Made by a program: the position numbers and the translations under genes | Notes under the pieces: model-generated | The model's input: the letters and a program-made list of their open reading frames with translations, nothing else | Told to the model about the DNA's origin: nothing | Database searches by the model: none | In this document: positions 1-7,454 of the stretch, in pieces | Layout: each line of letters begins with the position of its first letter | Position numbering within the stretch: the stretch's first letter is position 1 | Assembly (NCBI GenBank): GCA_019310385.1 | Contig: JAFDEK010000005.1 | Coordinates: 27,594 to 91,593 of the forward strand | Direction of reading: 5' to 3' | Origin: Deltaproteobacteria bacterium | GTDB taxonomy: Bacteria; Myxococcota_A; UBA9160; UBA4427 | DNA length: 64,000 bases

Positions 1-11
1 GGAGGTGAAGC

Positions 12-446
12 ATGGTTTGGTGGCAGTGGATCGTTCTGGGCGTCCTCTTGCTCGGCGCCGAGATGCTGGTCGATGCGGAGTTCTACCTGGTCTTCCTCGG
101 GCTCTCCGCCGTAGTGGTCGGCACGATCGATGTACTCTGGCCCGGCAGCCCCATCTGGGCCGAGTGGCTCCTCTTCTCCGCGATCGCCATCGCGGCCCTG
201 CTGGTCTTCCGCGGCCGCTTCTATCAGAAGCTGCGAGGCGAGGCCCTGGAACGCAGCGAAGGCGTAGTCGGAGAAGTCGGGAGCGTCGAGGCCGACATCG
301 CGCCGGGCGCGGTCGGCCGGATCGAGCTGCGCGGAACGACCTGGAGCGCCCGCAACGTCGGCGAGCAGGTGCTTCGGCGCGGCGCCCGAGCTCGCGTCGA
401 CTCGACGTCAGGGCTCACCGTCGACGTCCGCACGGAAGAATCTTGA
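12..446 (+). CDS. NfeD-like membrane protein
   Basis: A 144-residue protein with two or three hydrophobic segments in residues 5-68 and a soluble beta-rich C-terminal part (about 75-144), the layout of short NfeD proteins (membrane anchor plus OB-fold). NfeD proteins pair with SPFH proteins in membrane microdomains. Here the SPFH gene follows 51 bp downstream on the same strand, which supports the call. The start is fixed by a GGAGG ribosome-binding site at the very first bases of the window, six bases before the ATG. The serine-protease domain of long NfeD forms is absent. Confidence 0.85.
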   Translation: MVWWQWIVLGVLLLGAEMLVDAEFYLVFLGLSAVVVGTIDVLWPGSPIWAEWLLFSAIAIAALLVFRGRFYQKLRGEALERSEGVVGEVGSVEADIAPGAVGRIELRGTTWSARNVGEQVLRRGARARVDSTSGLTVDVRTEES

Positions 447-497
447 TCGATCCGGCCGAGCAGGCCGGCACTTCGCAACCACTCGAGAGGAGAAGGC

Positions 498-1445
498 ATG
501 GATAACGTAGGATTCGTCGTCGCCCTGGTGATCGCCGCCCTGGTGATCGTCGTACTGGCCAAGACCGCCGTCATCGTCCCCCAGCAGAGCGCCTATGTGG
601 TCGAGAGACTCGGCCGATACAGCCGCACCTTGAAGGCGGGCTTTCACATTCTCGTCCCCTTCATGGAGCGTACCGCCTACCGGCACTCCCTGAAGGAGCA
701 TGCCGTCGATATCGAGGAGCAGGTCTGCATCACACGGGACAACGTCCAGGTGGGTGTCGACGGCGTCCTCTACCTTCAGGTGTTGGAGCCGGACCGAGCC
801 TCCTACGGAATCGGGGAGTACCGCTTCGCAATCGCCCAGCTCGCCCAGACCACTCTGCGTAGCGAGATCGGCAAGATCGATCTCGACCGCACCTTCCTCG
901 AGCGATCGGCGATCAACTCCAACATAGTCGAGGAGCTCGACAAGGCCTCGAGTCCGTGGGGCGTGAAGGTCCTGCGTTACGAGATCAAGAACATCAGCCC
1001 GCCCCCCGACGTGCTCGCCGCCATGGAGAAGCAGATGCGAGCAGAGCGCGAGAAGCGAGCGGTCGTGCTCAACTCGGAGGGCTTTCGCGACGCGGCAATC
1101 AACGAGGCCGAGGGCCAGAAGCAGAAGGTCATCAAGGCGTCGGAAGCCTCTCAGCAGCAGCAGATCAACGAGGCCAAGGGCCAGGCGGCCGCCATCCTCG
1201 CGATCGCGACCGCGACCGCCGAAGGACTGCGACAGGTCGCAGATGCCCTCAACACGGAGGGAGGCGACGCCGCCATGCGGCTGCGCATCGCCGAGCAGTA
1301 CATCGATCAGTTCGGCGCCATCGCCAAGGAAGGAAACACGCTGGTGGTCCCGGCCGATCTCTCCAACGTCGCCTCGATGGTGGCGCTTGCATCGAGAGTG
1401 GGCAGCGCCACGCTCTCGAAGGGGAACACGGCCGAGCCGTCATAA
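498..1445 (+). CDS. SPFH/band 7 domain protein (stomatin/QmcA-like)
   Basis: 315 residues: a single N-terminal membrane anchor (about 7-25), a band 7/SPFH domain (about 28-190) beginning with the VPQQSAYVVERLGRY region typical of the QmcA/stomatin-like subfamily, then an Ala/Glu/Gln-rich coiled coil (about 190-250) and a short C-terminal region. Such proteins form large membrane-attached oligomers that organise microdomains and modulate membrane proteases. The start has a good GAGGAGA ribosome-binding site. It forms a two-gene unit with the upstream nfeD-like gene. A perfect hairpin begins 15 bp after its stop codon. The exact subfamily name is not certain. Confidence 0.88.
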   Translation: MDNVGFVVALVIAALVIVVLAKTAVIVPQQSAYVVERLGRYSRTLKAGFHILVPFMERTAYRHSLKEHAVDIEEQVCITRDNVQVGVDGVLYLQVLEPDRASYGIGEYRFAIAQLAQTTLRSEIGKIDLDRTFLERSAINSNIVEELDKASSPWGVKVLRYEIKNISPPPDVLAAMEKQMRAEREKRAVVLNSEGFRDAAINEAEGQKQKVIKASEASQQQQINEAKGQAAAILAIATATAEGLRQVADALNTEGGDAAMRLRIAEQYIDQFGAIAKEGNTLVVPADLSNVASMVALASRVGSATLSKGNTAEPS

Positions 1446-1460
1446 GCATGAATCGAACGC

Positions 1461-1498
1461 CGAGTGCGCCTTCTCCGTGGGTCGAGAAGGCGCACTCG
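1461..1498 (+). terminator. Perfect 15-bp inverted repeat after the SPFH gene
   Basis: Bases 1461-1475 (CGAGTGCGCCTTCTC) are the exact reverse complement of 1484-1498, with an 8-base loop. No T-run follows, so this is a strong RNA hairpin that may end or attenuate transcription or protect the upstream message, not a classic intrinsic terminator. Its position argues against starting the next gene at the ATG at 1448. Confidence 0.55.
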
Positions 1499-1516
1499 CA
1501 ATCTTCCGGAGCTTCC

Positions 1517-1990
1517 ATGCAGTCCTACGAAGTACTCAGACAGGTCGTCGAGAGAGTGGGGGCCAAGCAGGTGGCCTCGGATCTCCGAGTCTCCAGCTCC
1601 CTCGTCTACAAGTGGTGTGCGGAGCCGCCCGAAGAAGAAGGCGACGATGGATCCGGGGCGCGGAATCCCCTGGACCGACTGATGAGCCTCTACGAGAGCA
1701 CGGACAACCGGCGGCCCATCGAGTGGCTCTGCGGGCAGGTGGGGGGCTTCTTCGTCGAGGCCGCGGAAGCCGGCGAAGCTCCCATCGACGCCACCTACAT
1801 CAAGCACACCCGGACGCTCCTCGCCGAGTTCTCCGACCTCCTGCAGATCCTCTCCGACTCCATCGCCCACGAGGGGCGCATCGACGGAGCCGAAGCCTTC
1901 GAGATTCGCCGCCAGTGGCGTCGCCTGCAGGGTCACGGAGAGGCCTTCGTCCAGGCCTGCGAGAGCGGGGACTTCGATCCCGAGCGCTGA
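1517..1990 (+). CDS. Small helix-turn-helix protein, CII-like
   Basis: 157 residues. The N-terminus (about 8-33) reads as a helix-turn-helix, VGAKQVASDLRVSSSLVYKW, followed by an acidic linker and a helical C-terminal half. The pattern resembles small phage regulatory CII-type proteins of the CP76 kind found as chromosomal genes, but I cannot assign a target. The start at 1517 is preferred because GGAG lies five bases upstream. The longer in-frame alternative (ATG at 1448) would read through the strong hairpin at 1461-1498. It is a single gene facing the methyltransferase gene on the other strand. Function unknown; DNA binding is inference. Confidence 0.6.
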   Translation: MQSYEVLRQVVERVGAKQVASDLRVSSSLVYKWCAEPPEEEGDDGSGARNPLDRLMSLYESTDNRRPIEWLCGQVGGFFVEAAEAGEAPIDATYIKHTRTLLAEFSDLLQILSDSIAHEGRIDGAEAFEIRRQWRRLQGHGEAFVQACESGDFDPER

Positions 1991-2040
1991 GGCGATGCAA
2001 CGCGGAGGCGCGAGCGACGCTCGCTTGCCTTTCCTCCAGC

Positions 2041-2796
2041 CTAGGCGCGGTTCCTCATGCGAAAGAGGAGCTTCGGACTCATCCACCGCAGCAGCGGCGC
2101 GAGGGGCGACTCGAGCATGAACTCCGCCAGCGCCAGGGACAGCCTGCCCTGGGGCCCGATGAGCAGGCCGTTGTACTGCCCTTCGCAGCGATCGAAGTGG
2201 CGCGAGAAGATCCGCTCGTACTTCCCGCGATAACAGCGGCTGGCGGCGGCCCACTCGTTCCGGTCGAGAACACACATGAGCAGCAGCAGCGGATTCAGGC
2301 AGTTGGGCTCGAATACGACGATGTCACCGCCGGGCTTCACCACCCGCGCGAGCTCGCGCAGCGCCGCGTCGAGATCGAAGACGTGATGCAGGAAGTCGAC
2401 GCACAGCGCCGCGTCGAAGTGGCCGTCGGGAAAGGCGAGTTGCGTGGAATCCTGTATCGCGATCGAGACACCCGACAAGCCATAGGCCTCGGCGCTCTGC
2501 CGCGCGAGGGCCGCGCTCTTCTCGCTGAGCTCCACCCCGGTGAGCTCCCCGCAGAGGGGAGCCAGCACGGGGTGATACATGCCCGTCCCGCAGCCCACGT
2601 CGATCACCTTCGCCGAGGGATCGAGGAGGTCGGCCAGGACGTCCCGGAAATAGCTGCGGAAGCTGGGAGATTGGATCGCCACCTCGGGCGAGAAGCGCTT
2701 CTCCATGCCCCATAGAGATCGTCCCTCCTCTCCCGAAGCCAGGGCATCGTAGAACTTCGACGTGGCCTCGGTGCTGAGCGGGGGAAACAATCGCAA
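2041..2796 (-). CDS. SAM-dependent class I methyltransferase
   Basis: About 251 residues. A Rossmann-type S-adenosylmethionine motif VIDVGCGTGMYHP lies near residues 64-76, followed by an acidic loop (GVELSEKS) and a FDAALCVDFLHHV motif, as in UbiE/COQ5-like methyltransferases (Methyltransf_11). The C-terminal third, with aromatic and hydrophobic residues, probably holds the substrate; the substrate is unknown. No ATG lies near the likely N-terminus. A TTG at 2796 preceded by AGGA is the best start, since upstream translation is low-complexity Arg/Ala-rich shadow. It lies downstream of engB on the same strand, separated from it by a probable terminator. Confidence 0.75.
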   Translation of the reverse strand: MRLFPPLSTEATSKFYDALASGEEGRSLWGMEKRFSPEVAIQSPSFRSYFRDVLADLLDPSAKVIDVGCGTGMYHPVLAPLCGELTGVELSEKSAALARQSAEAYGLSGVSIAIQDSTQLAFPDGHFDAALCVDFLHHVFDLDAALRELARVVKPGGDIVVFEPNCLNPLLLLMCVLDRNEWAAASRCYRGKYERIFSRHFDRCEGQYNGLLIGPQGRLSLALAEFMLESPLAPLLRWMSPKLLFRMRNRA

Positions 2797-2896
2797 CGGG
2801 CTTCCTGTAGTCTGATGTAGTCTGATGACCGGTTCGTGAGCAGGCTCGCGCCGGTGGAGTCGAACGCGATCGAACTCTAGCCCGGGCGGATGCAAC

Positions 2897-2918
2897 GAAA
2901 AAGCCGCGGCCGCCCGCG
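2897..2918 (-). terminator. Probable intrinsic terminator of engB
   Basis: Immediately after the engB stop codon the minus strand reads CGCGG-GCGG-CCGCG followed by GC and five T residues (2902-2898). The stem is short but entirely G/C and is followed by a T-run, which fits a Rho-independent terminator. Confidence 0.5.
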
Positions 2919-3524
2919 CTACTCCCCAGCTTCCGCGCTCAGCCGCCGATAGATCGCCCGCCACAGATCCTCCACCCCCTGCCCCGACTGCGACGAGGTC
3001 GCAACGAAATCCAGCGCCGGCCCGTCGAAGCTCTTCTTCAGCTTGCGCACTCGCTCGGCGCGGCGCATGGGCTTGAGCTTGTCGATCTTGGTGAGGGCCA
3101 CCAGGGCGGGGACTTCGCGTTCGGCGAGCCATTCGAGCAGCAGGGTCTCGTCGTCGGAGAAATCCCGACGCAGGTCCTGGAGCAGGATGGCGACACGCAG
3201 CGGCGGTCGGTCTTCCAGGTAGCTCTCCACCAGGTGCTGCCAGCTGGCGCGCTCCTTCTGGGAGACCTTGGCCCAGCCGTAGCCCGGCAGATCGGCGAGC
3301 AAGAGCTCGACGCTACCGACCTCGACGCGGAAGAAGGTGATGAGCCGTGTCTTGCCCGGCGTGCTGCTCGTGCGCGCGAGGCGCTTGCGGTGCACCAGGG
3401 CGTTGAGAAGGCTGGACTTGCCCACGTTGGAGCGTCCCAGGAAGGCCACCTCGAGCAGACCGGTCTCGGGGAATTGATCGGGCTTCGAGCAGGACTTGAG
3501 AAGCTCGGCGGCGCGTACCTTCAC
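2919..3524 (-). CDS. engB: Ribosome biogenesis GTPase EngB (YihA/YsxC)
   Basis: 201 residues, the usual family length. All G motifs are visible: G1 GRSNVGKSS, the switch region STPGKTRLITFF, G3 DLPGYGWAKV, G4 TKIDK and G5 SSQSGQG. EngB is an essential GTPase that assists late assembly of the large ribosomal subunit in the cytoplasm. The GTG start at 3524 overlaps the stop of the upstream aminotransferase as GTGA, indicating translational coupling; the longer open frame upstream is shadow sequence. The coupling to an amino-acid aminotransferase is probably housekeeping co-expression. Confidence 0.93.
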   Translation of the reverse strand: MKVRAAELLKSCSKPDQFPETGLLEVAFLGRSNVGKSSLLNALVHRKRLARTSSTPGKTRLITFFRVEVGSVELLLADLPGYGWAKVSQKERASWQHLVESYLEDRPPLRVAILLQDLRRDFSDDETLLLEWLAEREVPALVALTKIDKLKPMRRAERVRKLKKSFDGPALDFVATSSQSGQGVEDLWRAIYRRLSAEAGE

Positions 3525-4750
3525 GATGTCCCCGATGACGCGCCCGGCTCCCGCTCGGTGGCCGAAGCCGTCCCCGCGCAGCGCTCCTCGAGCTCCGGCA
3601 GGATCCGCCCCAGCGATTCCAGCGCCCGCTCGATGGTCTCCTCGGAGGCCGCATAGCAGAAGCGCAGCATGCCCTCCCCTGCCGCGCCGAAGTCCACGCC
3701 GGGCGTGGTGCCCACGTGGGCGCGCTCGAGCAGCTCGAAGGCCAGGGCCAGGGAGTCCGCGCCGAAGCGCCGGGCGTCGGCGAGCACGTAGAAGGCGCCC
3801 TCGGGCAGGCTGGGGATGCCGAAGCCGAGCCCGCGCAGGCCCTCGACGATGAGATCGCGGCGCTCTTGATAGGCGGCCCGCATCTCCTTCACCGCATCCC
3901 CGCCGTGCTCGAGGGCGGCGATCCCCGCGTGCTGAACGAAGCGGTTGGGCGAGATGAAGAGGTTCTGCCCCATGATCTGCAGCCGGCGCAGAGCCCACTC
4001 GGGGGCGATCGCGTAGCCGAGGCGGAAGCCCGTCATGGCGTAGCGCTTGGAGAAGCCGTCGAGCACGAAGGCCTCGTCGCTCACCTCGAGAGCCGAGGTC
4101 ACCTTCACATCGTCGTAGACCAGGCCGTCGTAAATCTCGTCGGAGATCAGCGGCAACCCCAGCTCGGCCAGCCCGCGCAGCGTCTCCGCGTGCTGCACCG
4201 CACCGGTGGGGTTCCCGGGCGAGCCCACCACGATGGCCCGGGTGCGGGGCGTGATGACCTCGCGTACGGCTTCGGCCTCGAGCTGGTAGCCCGCCCGGGC
4301 GTCGGTGGGCACGGTCACCGGCACGCCGCCGCAGTAGCGAATGAAGTTGGGGTAGCAGGGGTAGTGGGGCGTTCCGAGCACGACCTCGTCCCCGGGGTCG
4401 ACCAGCAGCGAGAACACCATGAGCATGGCCGGCGAGGTCCCGCTGCTCACGATCACCCGCTCGGGCGCGACCTCGACCCCGAAGCGCCGTCGGGTGTCCC
4501 GCGCGATGGCCTCGCGCAGCTCGATGAGGCCACGGCTGTCGCTGTAACGGGTCTCCCCGCCCACCAGAGCCTGCACGCAGGCATCCACCACCACCTTGGG
4601 GGCCCGGAACTCGGGCTCGCCGATCTCCAGGTGGGCGATCCGCGCTCCATCGCGCTCCATCGCGAAGGCACGCTCCATGATCTCCATCGCGAGGAAGGGC
4701 TGCATGGCATCGGCGCGCTCGGCGACGCGTTGGAACTCGGAAGCAGACAT
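3521..4750 (-). CDS. PLP-dependent class I/II aminotransferase (aspartate aminotransferase-like)
   Basis: About 409 residues. It has the class I aminotransferase layout: SSGTSPAML near residue 105, GSPGNPTGA, the acidic SDEIYDGLVY, and the Schiff-base lysine in GFSKRYAMTGFRLGY (about residue 234). It is likely to transaminate an amino acid with 2-oxoglutarate; the substrate is not determined. Two ATGs are possible, at 4768 and 4750. A TTGACA-17-TAATTC promoter (4786-4758) would start transcription at about 4750, so I choose 4750; the message would then be leaderless. The gene overlaps engB by four bases. Confidence 0.85.
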   Translation of the reverse strand: MSASEFQRVAERADAMQPFLAMEIMERAFAMERDGARIAHLEIGEPEFRAPKVVVDACVQALVGGETRYSDSRGLIELREAIARDTRRRFGVEVAPERVIVSSGTSPAMLMVFSLLVDPGDEVVLGTPHYPCYPNFIRYCGGVPVTVPTDARAGYQLEAEAVREVITPRTRAIVVGSPGNPTGAVQHAETLRGLAELGLPLISDEIYDGLVYDDVKVTSALEVSDEAFVLDGFSKRYAMTGFRLGYAIAPEWALRRLQIMGQNLFISPNRFVQHAGIAALEHGGDAVKEMRAAYQERRDLIVEGLRGLGFGIPSLPEGAFYVLADARRFGADSLALAFELLERAHVGTTPGVDFGAAGEGMLRFCYAASEETIERALESLGRILPELEERCAGTASATEREPGASSGTS

Positions 4751-4757
4751 GGGGGTC

Positions 4758-4786
4758 GAATTAGCCATGGAGCCCGGCCCTGTCAA
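4758..4786 (-). promoter_or_regulatory. Sigma-70-type promoter for the aminotransferase-engB unit
   Basis: On the minus strand TTGACA (4786-4781) is followed after exactly 17 bp by TAATTC (4763-4758). The predicted start of transcription falls on or next to the ATG at 4750, implying a leaderless transcript. Confidence 0.5.
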
Positions 4787-4841
4787 GCACAGAAAGCACG
4801 CAAGTTCCTGAATTGCCAGGACTTCTCCGACATTCGGCCTT

Positions 4842-4870
4842 TTGACAGGCTCGGGCCGCGGTGATAGGCT
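4842..4870 (+). promoter_or_regulatory. Sigma-70-type promoter of the ccm operon
   Basis: TTGACA (4842-4847) and TAGGCT (4865-4870) with a 17-bp spacer, about 120 bp upstream of ccmE. Divergent from the aminotransferase promoter; the two -35 boxes lie about 55 bp apart. Confidence 0.6.
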
Positions 4871-4991
4871 CCGAGCCCCGGCTCTGGCTACCAAGACGCC
4901 TGTGATGGCGGCTACCCAAGGGCCGCTCAGCCGCTCGAACCGCCACTCGAACAGCCACACGAACAGTCACAGAAACGCGAGAACCCCCGGC

Positions 4992-5438
4992 ATGTCCAAA
5001 GGTGCACAGATCGCAGTGGGCGCCATTCTGATCGGCGCCCTGCTCGCTTGGTACGGCTACACGAACCTCGATGCCGAATCCACCTTCCAGTACTACCAGA
5101 GCCTCGAGGAGTTCCTGGCCGCCGAGACACTGCCCGAGGGCAAGAGCCTGCGCGTCCACGGCTACGTGGCCCTCGAGTCCATCGAGCGGGATCTGGAGGG
5201 GCGCCAGGTGCGCTTCCGGGTCGTGAACGATCCCCCCCATGCGGCCGGTGACAAGAGCGGCCGCACCCTGGCCGTCCTCTACCGCAGCCTCGAGACTCCC
5301 GACCTGTTCAAGGACGGGGCAGAGGTCGTGGTCGAAGGCACCTTCGAGAGACAGGGCGACGAAGCCGTCTTCCTCGCCGACAACGTGCTCGCCAAATGCC
5401 CCTCGAAGTTCGAGGCCAACAAGCCCGGCGGCGCATGA
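4992..5438 (+). CDS. ccmE: Cytochrome c maturation haem chaperone CcmE, Cys-type
   Basis: 148 residues: an N-terminal membrane anchor (about 5-23) and a periplasmic OB-fold domain. CcmE takes haem from CcmABCD and passes it to CcmF for attachment to apocytochromes c. In the classical protein haem is bound by the His of a HxxxY motif. Here the motif is AKCPSKFEA: Cys136 takes the place of His and Phe140 that of Tyr. Cys-containing CcmE (CxxxY) is known from a variant System I in archaea and some bacteria, including sulfate reducers, which lack CcmH. The Phe at the last position departs further. The start at 4992 was chosen because upstream codons are low-complexity and not family-like. Confidence 0.92.
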   Translation: MSKGAQIAVGAILIGALLAWYGYTNLDAESTFQYYQSLEEFLAAETLPEGKSLRVHGYVALESIERDLEGRQVRFRVVNDPPHAAGDKSGRTLAVLYRSLETPDLFKDGAEVVVEGTFERQGDEAVFLADNVLAKCPSKFEANKPGGA

Positions 5439-5468
5439 ACCCGATCGCGCAAGACGCGGCGGGGCCGG

Positions 5469-7454
5469 ATGCGGGAGCCATGGGTGGCTGAGCTCGGACA
5501 GTATTCCCTGGTCTTCGCCCTTGTGGTCGCCGCCCTGGGCATGGCGGCGGGCTTATTCGGCGGCGTGACCCGGCGCGACGACTGGGCGCAGGTCGCCGAG
5601 CGCTCGGTCTGGGCCGTCTTCTTCTTCACCTCCGTGTCGATGCTGGCCCTCTTCCACGCACTCTGGGCCAACGACTTCAGCCTCGCCTACGTGGCCCAGC
5701 ACTCGGCCCGCAGCATGTCGAACGCCTATCGGCTCTCGGCGCTCTGGGGCGGTCAGGCCGGCTCGCTGCTGCTCTGGGGCTGGATGGTCTGCGCCTACGG
5801 CGCCGCCGCCTTGTGGACCAGCCGCAGAACGAACCGCAACCTGATCCCCTGGGTCGCCGTGACGATCCTCGGCAACGCGGCCTTCTTCCTGGTGCTGGTC
5901 AACTTCGTGACGCCGCCCTTCGAGCAGCTCCCCGCCGGCGAGATCCGCTCCGACGGGAATGGCCTCAACCCCCTGCTCCAGCACCCCATGATGACCATCC
6001 ATCCGGTGATGCTCTACATGGGCTTCACCGGCTTCGTCGTGCCCTTCGCCTTCGCGCTCGCGGCTCTGATTACCGGCGAGCTGGGGACCTCCTGGTTCCG
6101 CGTCACCCGGCGCTGGTCGCTGTTGGCCTGGACGGTGCTCGCCTGCGGCCTGATGCTCGGGGCGCGCTGGGCCTACGAGGTGCTGGGCTGGGGCGGCTAC
6201 TGGGCCTGGGATCCCGTGGAGAACGCGGCCTTCATGCCCTGGCTGGCCGCCACCGCCTATCTGCACTCGGTCATGATCCAGGAAAAGCGCGACATGCTGA
6301 AGACCTGGAACCTGGTGCTCATCGGCCTGACCTACATCCTCTGCCTCTTCGGCACCTTCCTCACCCGCAGCGGCATCGTGCAGTCGGTCCACGCCTTCAC
6401 GAACAGCGGCCTCTTCACCTACATCTTCTTCGGCTACGTGACCCTGGTGGCCGTGGTCTTCTTCGCCGCCCTCCTTTACCGACGCTCGGAGCTGCGCACC
6501 GACAATCGCCTCGAGTCCATGGTGTCGCGCGAAGCGGGCTTCCTGCTCAACAACTGGGTCTTCATGGCGATCCTCGTGGTGGTCTTCTGGGGCACCCTGC
6601 TGCCGGTCTTCTCCGAAGCCCTGAGCGGCAACCGGGTCACTGTCGGCCCCAAGTTCTTCAACTCCATGGCGGGGCCCCTGGCGCTCTTCCTGCTATTCCT
6701 CACCGGCGTGGGGCCGCTCATCGCCTGGCGACGGGCCACGGTGGCGGGCATTCGCCGGCAGTTCGTCGTGCCGGCGGCCGTGGGAGTCGTGGCCGGGCTC
6801 GTGCTGGGCGCCATCTTCTGGGGACGCATCGGTGTGTGGAGCCTTTCCTGCTGGGCGCTCTCGGCCTTCGTCGTCGCCACCATCGTCCAGGAATACTGGC
6901 GGGCCGTCGGCGCCCGCATGCGCGTACACGGTGAATCGACCGTGGCGGCCTTCGCGACCCTGCTGCGCAAGAACCAGCGGCGCTACGGGGGCTACATCGT
7001 CCATCTCGGCATCGTCTTCATCCTGGTCGGCATCTCGGGCGCAGCCTTCAACCAGGAGCGCCTCGACAACATCCACCCCGGCGAGTCCATGCGAATCCAC
7101 GACTGGGAGCTCAAGTACCTGAGCGCGGACGCCATCCCGGCCCAGCACTACGGGGGCGCCCGGGCGCGGGTGGCCCTCTATCGATCGGACGAGCCCAAGG
7201 CCCTCATGACCCCCGAGAAGCGGATGTACTGGCTCGAGCAGCAGCCGAACTCGATCCCGGCCATCTACTCGACCTGGCAGGAGGATGTCTACGTGGTCCT
7301 CTCGGCCGTGGAGCCCGACGGCTCGGCCACCCTCAAGGTCTACCGCAATCCCCTGGTGAACTGGATCTGGTTCGGCTGCGCGGTGTTCCTGCTCGGAAGC
7401 CTCTCGATCATGTGGCCCCACCCGGAACGCAAGGCGGAGCCGCCGCAAACATGA
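5469..7454 (+). CDS. ccmF: Cytochrome c haem lyase subunit CcmF
   Basis: 661 residues, full length, with about fifteen hydrophobic segments and the tryptophan-rich WWD signature GGYWAWDPVENAAFMPWL near residue 240, which holds haem at the periplasmic face. CcmF is the core of the haem ligation complex. A GTG at 5484, preceded by GGGAG, is an alternative start. The stop overlaps the next gene as ATGA. The usual partners CcmH and CcmI are absent from the operon, so the lyase may work without them or with the unknown protein encoded next. Confidence 0.95.
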   Translation: MREPWVAELGQYSLVFALVVAALGMAAGLFGGVTRRDDWAQVAERSVWAVFFFTSVSMLALFHALWANDFSLAYVAQHSARSMSNAYRLSALWGGQAGSLLLWGWMVCAYGAAALWTSRRTNRNLIPWVAVTILGNAAFFLVLVNFVTPPFEQLPAGEIRSDGNGLNPLLQHPMMTIHPVMLYMGFTGFVVPFAFALAALITGELGTSWFRVTRRWSLLAWTVLACGLMLGARWAYEVLGWGGYWAWDPVENAAFMPWLAATAYLHSVMIQEKRDMLKTWNLVLIGLTYILCLFGTFLTRSGIVQSVHAFTNSGLFTYIFFGYVTLVAVVFFAALLYRRSELRTDNRLESMVSREAGFLLNNWVFMAILVVVFWGTLLPVFSEALSGNRVTVGPKFFNSMAGPLALFLLFLTGVGPLIAWRRATVAGIRRQFVVPAAVGVVAGLVLGAIFWGRIGVWSLSCWALSAFVVATIVQEYWRAVGARMRVHGESTVAAFATLLRKNQRRYGGYIVHLGIVFILVGISGAAFNQERLDNIHPGESMRIHDWELKYLSADAIPAQHYGGARARVALYRSDEPKALMTPEKRMYWLEQQPNSIPAIYSTWQEDVYVVLSAVEPDGSATLKVYRNPLVNWIWFGCAVFLLGSLSIMWPHPERKAEPPQT

